Shown here: one piece after another, positions 19,801-28,426 of the stretch
Numbering within the stretch: the first letter of the stretch is position 1
How the letters are laid out: the number at the start of each line of letters is the position of its first letter
DNA from: Asanoa siamensis
GTDB taxonomy: Bacteria; Actinomycetota; Actinomycetes; Mycobacteriales; Micromonosporaceae
Direction of reading: 5' to 3'
Length of the DNA: 64,000 nt
Assembly (NCBI RefSeq): GCF_016862555.1
Contig: NZ_BONE01000004.1
Coordinates: forward strand, 62,001-126,000
The notes under the pieces: generated by a model
Told to the model about the DNA's origin: nothing
Databases searched by the model: none
What the model saw: only the letters and a program-made list of their open reading frames with translations
Program-made: the position numbers and the translations under genes

Positions 19801-19893
19801 CCCCTCGCGATCGTCCTTCCGGCGGTCGCGGTGGCGGTGCTGTTCACCTCCGTGGCGGTCGGTCTGCGTCGCGCGCTGCGCGTGCGAGACTAG
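16867..19893 (+). CDS. FtsX/MacB-type ABC permease (giant, third of three)
   Basis: About 1008 residues from a GTG overlapping the previous stop. It has an N-terminal helix (ALVVLLSALATAAAVAGPVY), an extracellular domain with CEHIRIVSGRC, an FtsX block starting VVPLAGLPLIGLCWLVIFVA, a second extracellular domain with CADGCRLAGIE, and C-terminal helices ending at an Arg-rich tail. It diverges in sequence from the other two but keeps the same cysteine motifs. Two permeases plus one ATPase gene suggest a heterodimeric FtsX-type transporter fuelled by the 12912 ATPase, with or without subunits from the 9040/9909 unit. Confidence 0.85.
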   Translation: MIALVTLMLTARRLQAALVVLLSALATAAAVAGPVYTDAVDRAAVAAEVANTAPADRTVAVRAALESTQRDRFDALAGDLADLPGFTTVLSATLPVLGLEPESGDISWFTFRDSVCEHIRIVSGRCLMATGEAVVGASTARRLGLTPGRTVSLGWATYDEASRAWVLSGRPAPTTVVGVYEPVDPAEPYWGRSGYFSPTAPDAAAEPVFAGRPTVDALEHDADNRSVEAIPGPGAFDADTLPALSTALDELSEELGDDEEMARFAALTDDLPKLFDRVNRSDALTREVVPLAGLPLIGLCWLVIFVAVAGATAARRHEQALIALRGAPRIGRFWLAAGESVIAIAVGAPLGYVAGTLATRAIADARFGPVPVFDLAPAPGAPAAALVAVAGAVLVGLLALRRDLSSPVVDLLRRVPPRGAAWRTIAIDAAAVVLAVLAAVQLRAFDGQLLGLGLLVPGLIALAVAVLAGRLLVPLAARLGRGAVRRGRLGLALGALQVARRPGSQRLFVLLAVAVAVLGFATTTVDVADRARADRAAVETGATRTLTVAPTDAGALRAAVRAVDPDGRYAMAVGVRPGVDGPPVLFADTAALPAVAVWRPEYGDRTPAEIAAALRPPDDEPVVVKGTELALTVDYAPPPATDGTAPGTELRLTALLRPLAGGPPVRAGSADVKTGRHTWTMASQACADGCRLAGIEAIYSAAGGEVAEVSIISLGVRAEAGAPLTEVVPAFAVDRWRASDDAELTAEDGGVHVVVPGAVIQPRPTVLVPVSTPGDVPVLSGGPAPKSGEAEGVDGNIVAIRSVAEGRALPRIGTGLLMDIGYAERVATAATALDTAEVWLGPAAPADVEQRLAAQGLVVTGRDSVAAAADRLDGRGPALAVWFHLLAGVVAVLLAACGMWLMAAVDRRRTLDDLVALRRQGLAARTGGSWVLWAYLPVAVAAVVTGLVAAVIAWAVVGQYVPYFVDDDFALAPPTWPRPLAIVLPAVAVAVLFTSVAVGLRRALRVRD

Positions 19894-19899
19894 GGAACC

Positions 19900-20841
19900 A
19901 TGAGCGAACCACGGACCTCTCCGTCGATCTTCACCCGCGGCGCGGTCGACCTCGGCGCACTGCGGCCGTCCGGATCACCGTCCCCCGCCGCCGGTGCGGG
20001 TGCGGGCGCCGCCCCTGCCGGCGGCGATCCCGCCGGCCTGCCGCCCGGCGCCGCGCCCGCCGGTCTCGGCAACGCGGCCATCATCGAGGTGACCGAGGCG
20101 ACCTTCCAGGCCGAGGTGCTCGAACGCTCGCTGACCACGCCCGTCGTGATCGACTTCTGGGCCGAGTGGTGCGAGCCGTGCAAGCAGCTCTCCCCGGTCC
20201 TGGAGAAGCTCGCCATCGAGGGCGGCGGCGCGTGGGTGCTGGCCAAGATCGACGTCGACGCCAACCAGCGGCTCGCGCAGATGTTCCGCGTGCAGGGCAT
20301 CCCGATGGTCTTCGCGGTCGTCGGCGGCCAGCCCGTCGACGCGTTCTCCGGCGTCGTGCCCGAATCGCAGCTGCGCCAGTGGATCGGCGCGGTCCTCAAG
20401 GCCGGCGGCGTCGAGGTGGAGACCCCGGCCGACCCGCGCCTGGAGTCCGCCGACGACGCCCTGATGGTCGGCGACCTCGACGCGGCCGAGGCGGCCTACA
20501 AGAAGATCCTGTTCGAGGCGCCGGCCGACCAGGCCGCCGAGGCCGGGCTCGCTCAGGTCGGCCTCTACCGCCGCGTGCAGGGCGTCGACGCCGCCAAGGC
20601 ACTGGCCGACGCGTCGGCGGCGCCGTCCGACATCGAGGCCCAACTGCTCGCGGCCGACGTCGAGGTCCTGGGTGGCGAGGCCGAGCGGGCCTACAAGCGC
20701 CTGGTGGACCTCGTCCGGCGCAGCGTCGGTGACGAGAAGGAGATCGTCCGCAAGCATCTGGTGACGCTGTTCACGATCGCCGGTCCGGACGACCCGGCGG
20801 TCTCCGCGGCCCGCCGGGCCCTGGCCAGCGCCCTCTACTGA
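19900..20841 (+). CDS. Thioredoxin-TPR protein (CnoX/YbbN-like)
   Basis: 313 residues. An Ala/Gly/Pro-rich N-terminal stretch (about 55 residues) precedes a thioredoxin fold with active site WAEWCEPCKQ (Cys91, Cys94) and the cis-Pro loop QGIPMVFAV. The C-terminal half is helical with TPR-like repeats (LMVGDLDAAEAAYKKIL, and EVLGGEAERAYKRLVDLV). This is the layout of YbbN/CnoX proteins, which act as co-chaperones or holdases; unlike E. coli CnoX, which lacks a working CxxC, this one keeps both cysteines and could be redox-active. It starts six bases after the third permease gene and four bases before the arginase-fold gene. Confidence 0.9.
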   Translation: MSEPRTSPSIFTRGAVDLGALRPSGSPSPAAGAGAGAAPAGGDPAGLPPGAAPAGLGNAAIIEVTEATFQAEVLERSLTTPVVIDFWAEWCEPCKQLSPVLEKLAIEGGGAWVLAKIDVDANQRLAQMFRVQGIPMVFAVVGGQPVDAFSGVVPESQLRQWIGAVLKAGGVEVETPADPRLESADDALMVGDLDAAEAAYKKILFEAPADQAAEAGLAQVGLYRRVQGVDAAKALADASAAPSDIEAQLLAADVEVLGGEAERAYKRLVDLVRRSVGDEKEIVRKHLVTLFTIAGPDDPAVSAARRALASALY

Positions 20842-20845
20842 GTCG

Positions 20846-22963
20846 GTGAGCGCCGTGCGCCGGATAGCGCTCCTGGACGCGCCGTCGAACCTGGGCCTGC
20901 GACCGCCCACGCCGACGTCGACGCCCGGCTGCGCCAAGGCGCCCGGCGCACTCCGCGACCGCGGCCTGCTCGGTCGGCTGGTCGCCCGCGACGCGGGGTG
21001 CCTGACGGCGCCGCGCTACGACGCGGGCGACTGGCGCCCGGGCGACGGCGTCGCCCACGCCGAGGCGATCGCGGCCTACTCGGTGGCGCTGGCCGGGCGG
21101 ATCGGCGCCATCATCGACGCTGATGAGTTTCCGGTCGTCCTCGGCGGTGACTGCTCCATCCTGCTGGGTTCGGCGCTCGCCATGCACCGCCTCGGGGAGG
21201 CGGTCGGCGGCCGGATCGGGCTGGTCTACGTGGACGGTCACTCGGACTTCCGCCACCCCGGCAACGCGTCGTACGTGGGCGCGGCCGCCGGCGAGGGCCT
21301 GGCCCTGGCGACGGGCCGGGGCCAGGCCGACCTGGCCGCGATCGAGGGCCGAAGACCCTACTTCCGCGACGTGGACGTGGTGGTGCTCGGCATCCGGGCC
21401 CAGGACGAGTACCGGCTGGACCTCCAGGCCGCCGGCATCCTGACCCGCCCGGTGCCGGCGCTGCGCGCGGAGGGCGCGGCCCGCACGGCCCAATGGGCCC
21501 GCGACCAGTTGGCGGACTGCGCCGGCTACTGGGTGCACATCGACGTGGACGTGCTCGACCCGGCGGTCATGCCGGCCGTCGACGCCCCCGATCCGGGCGG
21601 GATCGCCTTCGCCGAACTCGAACTGCTGATCGCCGGCCTGGTCGACACACCACACTGCCTGGGCATCGAACTCACTGTCTTCGACCCGGACTACGACCCC
21701 GACGGCGCGTACGCGGCCGAGATCACCAGCGCCGTGGTCGCCGGCCTGGCCCCGATCCGCGCGGCCGCATCGGCGCGGCGGGCGTCACCGCTCGCCTTCA
21801 CCCCACGCCGCCGGCCGGCCCCGGACGGGGAACGCTTCCGGCCCCCGATCTCCGCGGTCCCGGACAAGCCGGCCGACTCGCCGCCGGCACCGACGGTGGT
21901 TTCCCCGCGGGACGAAGCCGCGCCGATCCAGCGCGAGGCGGCCGGGCCGAGACGGGCAGGGCTGCGCCCGACGGACCGGACCGCGACCGCACCCACGACG
22001 GATCAGGACGACATCGAGGCGACCTTCGCCCCGCCAACGGACCGGGACGATGCCGGGGTGCCCGCCGCCGCTCCCACCGCGGACCGGAACGAAGCCGTAG
22101 CGGCCGGCGCGACGGCGGCCCGGGACGATGCCACCGCGAGCACGCCGGACCGGGACGAAGCCATCGCGGCTGGCGGCGGCGGCGCGGCGGTCCGAGACGA
22201 TGTCGATGTGTCGGACACCGCGACCACCGTGGACCGCGACGAAGCGATAGTGGCCGGCACCGGCGCGGCGGCGAGCCACGACGATGTCGATGTGTTGGCC
22301 ACCGCGGCCACCGCGGACCGCGACGAAGCCGTAGCGGCTGACGCAGGCGGCGTGGCGGCGGACCGGGATGATGCCGAGGTGTTGGCCGCCGCGACGACGG
22401 CGGACCGGGACGAAGCCGTAGCGGCTGGAGACACGACGGCGGACCCGGACGACGCTGCCGCACCCGTCGCCGCGCCCGCGATGACACCGGCGGACGCCGA
22501 ACGCGCGCCCGCGGCCGACCCGCCGCCGGCCGCCACCGAGCCGACGGCCGGGGATGTCGCGGCCGACGTGCGGAGGCCCGTGATCGGGCGGCAACGCCGC
22601 TCGTCCTTCGACATCCTCGACGGCGCGGCCGGCCCGAACCGCAAGCGCCGCTCGGCCGCCGACATCCTGTCGGCACCCCTGGGCGCCGACACGGCTGGCC
22701 CGGGCCGCCTACGCCGCCGCACCGACGGCGACGCCATCACGACGGACGTCCGCCCCGGCGGCCTCCGCCGCGACCCCGACACCGATGCGGACGGCACGGA
22801 CGTGCGGCCCGGCGGTCTGCGGCGTCGCCCGGACCCCGACACCGATGCGGACGGCACAGACGTTCGGCCCGGGGGACTCCGGCGCCGCCCGGACGACGAT
22901 GTGGACCGCACGGACGTGCGGCCCGGCGGCCTTCGGCGGCGGCCGCCCGACCCCGACGAGTAG
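20846..22963 (+). CDS. Arginase-fold protein with long repetitive disordered tail
   Basis: 705 residues from a GTG at 20846 (a second GTG three codons on is possible). Residues about 1-310 have the ureohydrolase fold. The metal-site motifs are VVLGGDCSILLGS (Cys103 where the first-metal His is normal), VDGHSDF (Asp130, His132, Asp134) and HIDVDVLD (Asp233, Asp235). Five of six ligands are therefore kept. Residues about 330-705 are low complexity: first irregular TADRDEAVAAG-like repeats, then two basic RRSxxDIL elements near 590-620, then four copies of a TDVRPGGLRRRP unit. The tail may be a binding scaffold. Substrate (arginine, agmatine, guanidine, formiminoglutamate or other) cannot be told. 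Confidence 0.8.
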   Translation: MSAVRRIALLDAPSNLGLRPPTPTSTPGCAKAPGALRDRGLLGRLVARDAGCLTAPRYDAGDWRPGDGVAHAEAIAAYSVALAGRIGAIIDADEFPVVLGGDCSILLGSALAMHRLGEAVGGRIGLVYVDGHSDFRHPGNASYVGAAAGEGLALATGRGQADLAAIEGRRPYFRDVDVVVLGIRAQDEYRLDLQAAGILTRPVPALRAEGAARTAQWARDQLADCAGYWVHIDVDVLDPAVMPAVDAPDPGGIAFAELELLIAGLVDTPHCLGIELTVFDPDYDPDGAYAAEITSAVVAGLAPIRAAASARRASPLAFTPRRRPAPDGERFRPPISAVPDKPADSPPAPTVVSPRDEAAPIQREAAGPRRAGLRPTDRTATAPTTDQDDIEATFAPPTDRDDAGVPAAAPTADRNEAVAAGATAARDDATASTPDRDEAIAAGGGGAAVRDDVDVSDTATTVDRDEAIVAGTGAAASHDDVDVLATAATADRDEAVAADAGGVAADRDDAEVLAAATTADRDEAVAAGDTTADPDDAAAPVAAPAMTPADAERAPAADPPPAATEPTAGDVAADVRRPVIGRQRRSSFDILDGAAGPNRKRRSAADILSAPLGADTAGPGRLRRRTDGDAITTDVRPGGLRRDPDTDADGTDVRPGGLRRRPDPDTDADGTDVRPGGLRRRPDDDVDRTDVRPGGLRRRPPDPDE
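22741..22950 (+). repeat. Four-copy in-frame repeat at the 3' end of the arginase-fold gene
   Basis: Four copies of an imperfect 54-60 base unit, each encoding TDVRPGGLRR followed by an acidic linker (DPDTDADG or similar). Copies begin near 22742, 22795, 22855 and 22910. The linkers between copies two and three are nearly identical at the base level, which suggests recent slippage or unequal crossover. Confidence 0.85.
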
Positions 22964-23014
22964 GCGGGCCGCCCAGGCTTTCGGATCCGCCCGCCCGTGT
23001 GCCAGTCTCTGCGC

Positions 23015-23542
23015 ATGGTTGCCGAGGAAGTGCCTGGCCGCGCGGAGTCCGACCCCGCTGACCACGATGGACAGTGGGAGCTGGTCGCGCCCGTCGGGCT
23101 GTCCGGTGAGGAGGCGCTCGTCTGGCGGCAGCTGCAGAACCAGTACCGCTGGTACAACCGGTCCGCCAATCGGAATCGGTTGGCTTATCAGGGGTTGAAG
23201 GTCGGTACGTTGGCGTTCGGCGCCGCCGTCACCGTGATGGCCGCGGTCGGCGCGCCCGGTGTGCTGACCGCCGTCGTCGCCGCCGGGATCGTGTTCGTCG
23301 AAGGTCTGCAGCAGGTGTTCCAGTTCCATCCCAACTGGCTCTCGCACCGCGGCGTCGCCGAATCCCTGCGGCTGCACGGGTTCCTGTTCAAGGCCGGCTC
23401 GTCCCCCTACGACAACGCCGACACCCGGCGCGGGCAGCTTGCCCACTTCCTGCAGGACGTGGCGACGCGGGAGTCGAGCGCCTGGGCGAGCACCATGGCG
23501 CAGCAGCCCGGCGCGAACCCGGCCGTCACCGCCGCGCCGTGA
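23015..23542 (+). CDS. DUF4231-like small membrane protein
   Basis: About 175 residues from the ATG at 23015 (a GTG six codons upstream is in frame). A soluble acidic N-terminus contains ALVWRQLQNQYRWYNRSANRN, followed by two hydrophobic helices (LKVGTLAFGAAVTVMAAVG and VLTAVVAAGIVFVEGLQQVF), then a cytoplasmic HPNWLSHRGVAESLRLHGFL segment. This matches the SLATT/DUF4231 layout of two helices plus a soluble tail, a group seen both as housekeeping proteins and as possible pore-forming effectors. No nucleotide-signal partner gene is next to it, so a stand-alone role is likelier. It overlaps the convergent DedA gene by 17 bases. Confidence 0.7.
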   Translation: MVAEEVPGRAESDPADHDGQWELVAPVGLSGEEALVWRQLQNQYRWYNRSANRNRLAYQGLKVGTLAFGAAVTVMAAVGAPGVLTAVVAAGIVFVEGLQQVFQFHPNWLSHRGVAESLRLHGFLFKAGSSPYDNADTRRGQLAHFLQDVATRESSAWASTMAQQPGANPAVTAAP

Positions 23543-24131
23543 CGACCGCGGCCCGGCGGCGGGCCGACCGGCGGCGGGCGAACCGCACCGCTTCGACCAC
23601 CAGCGTCACCGACATCGCCATCCCGAGGCCCAGCAGCAGGCCGCGGACCGGGTCACCCTCGAACGCCGCCCCGCCGAAGTAGCCGATCAGGGCCGAGTAC
23701 AGCGCCCAGGTGATCGCCGCCAGGGCGTCGAAGGCCGTGAACCGCGACCGTGGATAGCGCAGCGCGCCCATCGAGAGCGTGACCGCCGTCCGGCCGCCCG
23801 GGATGTACCGCGCCACCACCAGGATCAGGCCCCCGCGTTCCGCGACGGCAGACCGCGCCCAGGTCAGGGCGCGGCCGCCGCGGGTGGAGCGGCCGCCGGC
23901 GGCGCGGCCCAGGGCGTACGAGATGTGATCTCCCGCGAACGCGCCCGCGGCCGCGACCGCCACCAGCGGCAGCAGGTCCGGCTGCCCGCCGGCGGCGAAC
24001 ACGCCCGCCGTGATGACCGCGGTCTCGGCCGGCACGATCGGGAAGAAACCGTCGAGCAGCGCGAGCCCGAAGACGAGCGCGTACAACCACGGCGAGGACA
24101 TCACGTCGTGCACGACCTGGAGGAGATCCAT
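23526..24131 (-). CDS. DedA-family membrane protein
   Basis: About 201 residues from the ATG at 24131; a GTG at 24140 is an alternative and overlaps the purine-rich GGAGG that could serve the ATG. It has the SNARE-associated/DedA (VTT) topology: re-entrant start LLDGFFPIVPAETAVITAG, a GAFAGDHISYALGRAAG segment, the RYIPGGRTAVTLSMGA motif with the family's key Arg and Gly residues, and a Trp-containing helix region ITWALYSALIGYFGG. DedA proteins are polytopic membrane proteins now linked to lipid-carrier flipping or recycling and to proton-motive-force homeostasis. It ends in an Arg-rich tail. Convergent with the DUF4231-like gene. Confidence 0.88.
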   Translation of the reverse strand: MDLLQVVHDVMSSPWLYALVFGLALLDGFFPIVPAETAVITAGVFAAGGQPDLLPLVAVAAAGAFAGDHISYALGRAAGGRSTRGGRALTWARSAVAERGGLILVVARYIPGGRTAVTLSMGALRYPRSRFTAFDALAAITWALYSALIGYFGGAAFEGDPVRGLLLGLGMAMSVTLVVEAVRFARRRSARRRAAVVTARR

Positions 24132-24216
24132 GACCTCCACCCTCGGCGACGCCCGCCGCCGCGGGCACCGGGAGAGTCCCGCGCTATCCCCGGAAACGAC
24201 CGTGGGGGAATCCCCC

Positions 24217-25755
<1,539 letters not shown>

Positions 25756-25763
25756 TTAGATAT

Positions 25764-25783
25764 GGCAGGGGAGATCCCCTGCC
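25764..25783 (-). terminator. Hairpin after the XRE-cupin gene
   Basis: GGCAGGGG-AGAT-CCCCTGCC forms a perfect 8-bp stem with a 4-base loop, 19 bases after the stop of the XRE-cupin gene read on the minus strand and between it and the rox control region. The tract after it on that strand is A/T-rich (ATATCTAACATAT) though not a T-run, so it may be an actinobacterial-type terminator that insulates rox. Confidence 0.6.
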
Positions 25784-25801
25784 GTTCGTGTCTCAGCCGG
25801 C

Positions 25802-26377
25802 TCAGTTGGCCGCCACCCGCACGTGCGCGCGTTCCCCCTGCCGGCCGACGAGGCTGAGGAACTCGACAGGCCCCGCACCGGCCGCGCCGAACCAGTGCGG
25901 CGTGCGCGTGTCGAACTCGGCGGTCTCGCCCGCATCGAGGACCAGGTCGTGCTCGCCGAGCACCAGGCGCAACGTTCCATTGAGGACATAGAGCCAGTCG
26001 AAACCCTCGTGTGTACGCGGATCGGGCTCGCGATCGGCGGACCCGGCGGGCAGCACGAACTTGTAGGCCTGGATGCCCCCGGGCCGGCGGGTCAGCGGCA
26101 CGACGGTCGCCCCGCCGCCCATCGCGATCGGCCGCAGGTTGACCCGCGGGTCGCCGGTCGGTGGGACGTCGACGAGATCGTCGAGGGTGACGCCGTACGC
26201 GCGGGCGAGCGGCAGCAGTTGCTCCAGCGTGGGGCGGCGCAGACCGGCCTCGAGCCGCGACAACGTGCTGGCGGAGATACCCGTCTGCGCGGCGAGGTCG
26301 GTCAGGGTCAGCTCCCGCCGCAGCCGCAACAGCTTGAGCCGCGGCCCGACGGCGTCGAGCGTCCGTTCGTCGTCCAT
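25802..26377 (-). CDS. XRE-family regulator with cupin sensor domain
   Basis: 191 residues from the ATG at 26377 (the frame is open further upstream but without a convincing start). N-terminal helix-turn-helix: LKLLRLRRELTLTDLAAQTG then ISASTLSRLEAGLRRPTLEQ. C-terminal cupin: THEGFDWLYVLNGTLRLVLG, a short acidic loop, then AGETAEFDTRTPHWFGAAG. This layout is typical of regulators that sense small ligands and control an adjacent metabolic or efflux gene. It lies upstream of rox in the same direction but is separated from it by a hairpin, and I see no direct evidence that it controls rox. Confidence 0.87.
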   Translation of the reverse strand: MDDERTLDAVGPRLKLLRLRRELTLTDLAAQTGISASTLSRLEAGLRRPTLEQLLPLARAYGVTLDDLVDVPPTGDPRVNLRPIAMGGGATVVPLTRRPGGIQAYKFVLPAGSADREPDPRTHEGFDWLYVLNGTLRLVLGEHDLVLDAGETAEFDTRTPHWFGAAGAGPVEFLSLVGRQGERAHVRVAAN

Positions 26378-26456
26378 CAGCCCAGTTTGCCGTTCGGCAA
26401 CGGAGTTTGCCCACCGGGTCCGACCGCCTGCGCGAGGCCGTCGAGGTCCACCTCGT

Positions 26457-27272
26457 CTAGCGGAGCAGGCGCTCCATCGCCGCATCGGACGGGGAGCCTG
26501 GCTCCGTGCCGTACACGTAGAGGATCTGGTCGTCCGTGCCCGAGACCGGGAACGCCTCGTACGCGATCGTGATGTCGCCGACGACCGGGTGGCGGTAGCG
26601 CTTGCAGCCGCGGCGGTGCTGCACCACGTCGTGCTCCGCCCACCAGCGCGCGAACTCCGGCGACGCGGCCGTGAGCTCCGCGACCAGGTCCGCCAGCCGC
26701 CGGTCGTCCGGGAAGCGGCCCGCCTGCCGGCGCAGCGACGCCACGTTGTCGCGGGCCACCAGGTCCCAGTCCAGGTACCGTTCGCGGGCCAGCGGGTCGA
26801 GGAACACCCAGCGCGCGTCGTTGCGTTCCCGCGCCGGGCGGGCGTCGAAGTCGACGAGGAGCCGGCGGGCCGCCTCGTTCGTACCCACGATGGCCAGGCA
26901 GCGACCCAGGACGAACGCCGGGGTACGGATGGCGTCGAGCACCCAGCGCATCTCGCGCCGCAACTCGTAGTGGCCGTCGCCGTCGAGGTCGGCCCGCGCG
27001 GGGTGCGCCAGCGTCAGCAGGTGCGCGCACTCGTCCTCGCTCAACCGCAGCGCCTGCCCCACCCGCAGCAGGATCTCCTGCGACGGCGCCACGCGGCCCT
27101 GCTCCAGCCGCGTGTAGTAGTCGACGCTGACCGCGACGATCTGGGCCACCTCTTCGCGGCGCAGTCCGGCGACGCGGCGCGGCCCGTTGCCGTCGGGGAT
27201 CCCGACCTCTTCCGGCGTCAGGCGTGCCCGCCGCGCCCGCAGAAATTCGCGTAACGCCTCATTTGCGGGCAT
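26457..27272 (-). CDS. MmyB-like XRE-family transcriptional regulator
   Basis: 271 residues. An N-terminal HTH (LRREEVAQIVAVSVDYYTRLEQGR, shortened here as REEVAQIVAVSVDYYTRLEQ) is followed by the MmyB ligand-binding PAS-like domain (VLGRCLAIVGTNEAARRL, WVFLDPLARERYLDWD, HRRGCKRYRHPVVGD). Members commonly sit divergent from a dehydrogenase or SDR gene that they control. Here the divergent neighbour is a zinc-type dehydrogenase (27392). The ATG at 27272 lies six bases after a perfect TATAAT, so the mRNA is probably leaderless. An inverted repeat covers the expected -35 zone, suggesting autoregulation. Confidence 0.9.
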   Translation of the reverse strand: MPANEALREFLRARRARLTPEEVGIPDGNGPRRVAGLRREEVAQIVAVSVDYYTRLEQGRVAPSQEILLRVGQALRLSEDECAHLLTLAHPARADLDGDGHYELRREMRWVLDAIRTPAFVLGRCLAIVGTNEAARRLLVDFDARPARERNDARWVFLDPLARERYLDWDLVARDNVASLRRQAGRFPDDRRLADLVAELTAASPEFARWWAEHDVVQHRRGCKRYRHPVVGDITIAYEAFPVSGTDDQILYVYGTEPGSPSDAAMERLLR

Positions 27273-27278
27273 AGACCG

Positions 27279-27284
27279 ATTATA
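27279..27284 (-). promoter_or_regulatory. TATAAT -10 box, leaderless start of the MmyB-like gene
   Basis: Read on the minus strand the sequence is TATAAT-CGGTCT-ATG. The 6-base gap to the start codon puts the expected transcription start at the A of the ATG, so no ribosome binding site can exist on the transcript. Such A/T-rich hexamers are rare in this GC-rich window, which strengthens the call. Confidence 0.6.
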
Positions 27285-27291
27285 CGGCGGT

Positions 27292-27316
27292 CCTGGGTGG
27301 GTCTGCGCGACCCAGG
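27292..27316. promoter_or_regulatory. Inverted repeat in the MmyB-dehydrogenase intergenic region
   Basis: CCTGGGT and ACCCAGG, 7-base perfect arms separated by 11 bases, placed between the divergent MmyB-like and dehydrogenase genes and covering the -35 zone of the former. A likely operator for the regulator. Confidence 0.5.
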
Positions 27317-27391
27317 GCAGCACCGACCCTGCCCGCCGCGGCCGGCCCGTGCTTGCGTTGGACACCCCCGGTGCGCGGAGAGGAGTCGGAG

Positions 27392-28411
27392 ATGCAGGAG
27401 ATGAAAGCCGCCGTCGTGCCCGAGGTGAACGCGCCCTGGGAGCTGCGGGACGTGCCCATGCCGGAGGCCGGGCCCCACCAGGTGCTGGTCAGGATCCATG
27501 CGTGCGGGCTCTGCTACACCGACGCGCTGATGGCCCGGGGCGTGCTGTCGTACCGCCCGTTCCCGCTGGTGCTGGGGCACGAAGGGGTGGGCGAGGTCGT
27601 CGCCGTCGGGCCGGGCGTCACCGAACGCCAGGTCGGCGACCGGGTCGGCCTGCCGATCACGCAGAAGCCGTGCGGCCGGTGCGCGTTCTGCCGCGAGCAC
27701 CACCCGTACAGCTTCGTCACCGCCAACAACTGCGCGAACCCCGTGCTGACCGGGGTCAACGTCGACGGCGGCCAGGCGGAGTACGTGGCGGCCGACGAGT
27801 CCGGGACGGTCCTGCTGCCCGACGCGATCCCGTACGAGTTGGCCGCTCCGACGGTCTGCGCCGGCTACACCGTCTGGGCCGCGCTGCGGCGCGCCGACCC
27901 GAAGCCGGACGCGCGCGTGGCCGTCGGCGGTATCGGCGGCGTCGGGCACCTCGGCGTGCAGTTCGCCAAGGCCGCCGGATACCACACCATCGCGGTGACC
28001 CACTCGCCCGAGAAGCACGACCTGGCGCGCGAGCTGGGCGCCGACGACGTGGTCGCCGACGGTGCCGAGCTGAAGGCCGCGGGCGGTGCCGACGTGCTGC
28101 TGCACACCTCGCCGCGGCACGAGACGGCGATCGACGCACTCGGGGGCCTGCGCCCGTGGGGAAAGCTCGTGCTGATGGGCATCTCGGCCGACGACACGTT
28201 CCCGCTGCCGGCCCTGGCCGTGACGAGTCACAGCTACCAGGTCGTCGGGTCCGCCCACAACAGCCCGGAATACCTTGCGGAGGCCCTGGAGATCGTCGCC
28301 CGCGGCGACGTCACGCCGATGATCGACGTTTTCCCGAAGGAGAAGGTCAACGAGGGGTACGAGCGGCTGATCAACGGGCAGCTACGGTTCCGCGGCGTGG
28401 TGACCTACTGA
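27392..28411 (+). CDS. Zinc-dependent medium-chain alcohol dehydrogenase
   Basis: 339 residues from the ATG at 27392 (AGGAG six bases upstream; a second ATG three codons on is possible). Catalytic zinc ligands lie in HACGLCYTDALMA (Cys) and LGHEGVGEVVAVG (His, Glu). The structural-zinc loop is partly altered (PCGRCAFCREHH then NNCAN). The Rossmann loop is GGIGGVGHLGVQFAKAAG. It resembles the AdhP/propanol-preferring branch that oxidises primary alcohols or reduces aldehydes with NAD(H). It is divergent from the MmyB-like regulator, which most probably controls it. Confidence 0.9.
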   Translation: MQEMKAAVVPEVNAPWELRDVPMPEAGPHQVLVRIHACGLCYTDALMARGVLSYRPFPLVLGHEGVGEVVAVGPGVTERQVGDRVGLPITQKPCGRCAFCREHHPYSFVTANNCANPVLTGVNVDGGQAEYVAADESGTVLLPDAIPYELAAPTVCAGYTVWAALRRADPKPDARVAVGGIGGVGHLGVQFAKAAGYHTIAVTHSPEKHDLARELGADDVVADGAELKAAGGADVLLHTSPRHETAIDALGGLRPWGKLVLMGISADDTFPLPALAVTSHSYQVVGSAHNSPEYLAEALEIVARGDVTPMIDVFPKEKVNEGYERLINGQLRFRGVVTY

Positions 28412-28426
28412 CTTATCCTGCTCCAC

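Noticed and set aside
23015-23542. A signalling-nucleotide (CBASS/SLATT) defence pair with the DUF4231-like protein
   Set aside because: No cyclase, nuclease or sensor gene lies beside it; the neighbours are an arginase-fold gene and a DedA gene.
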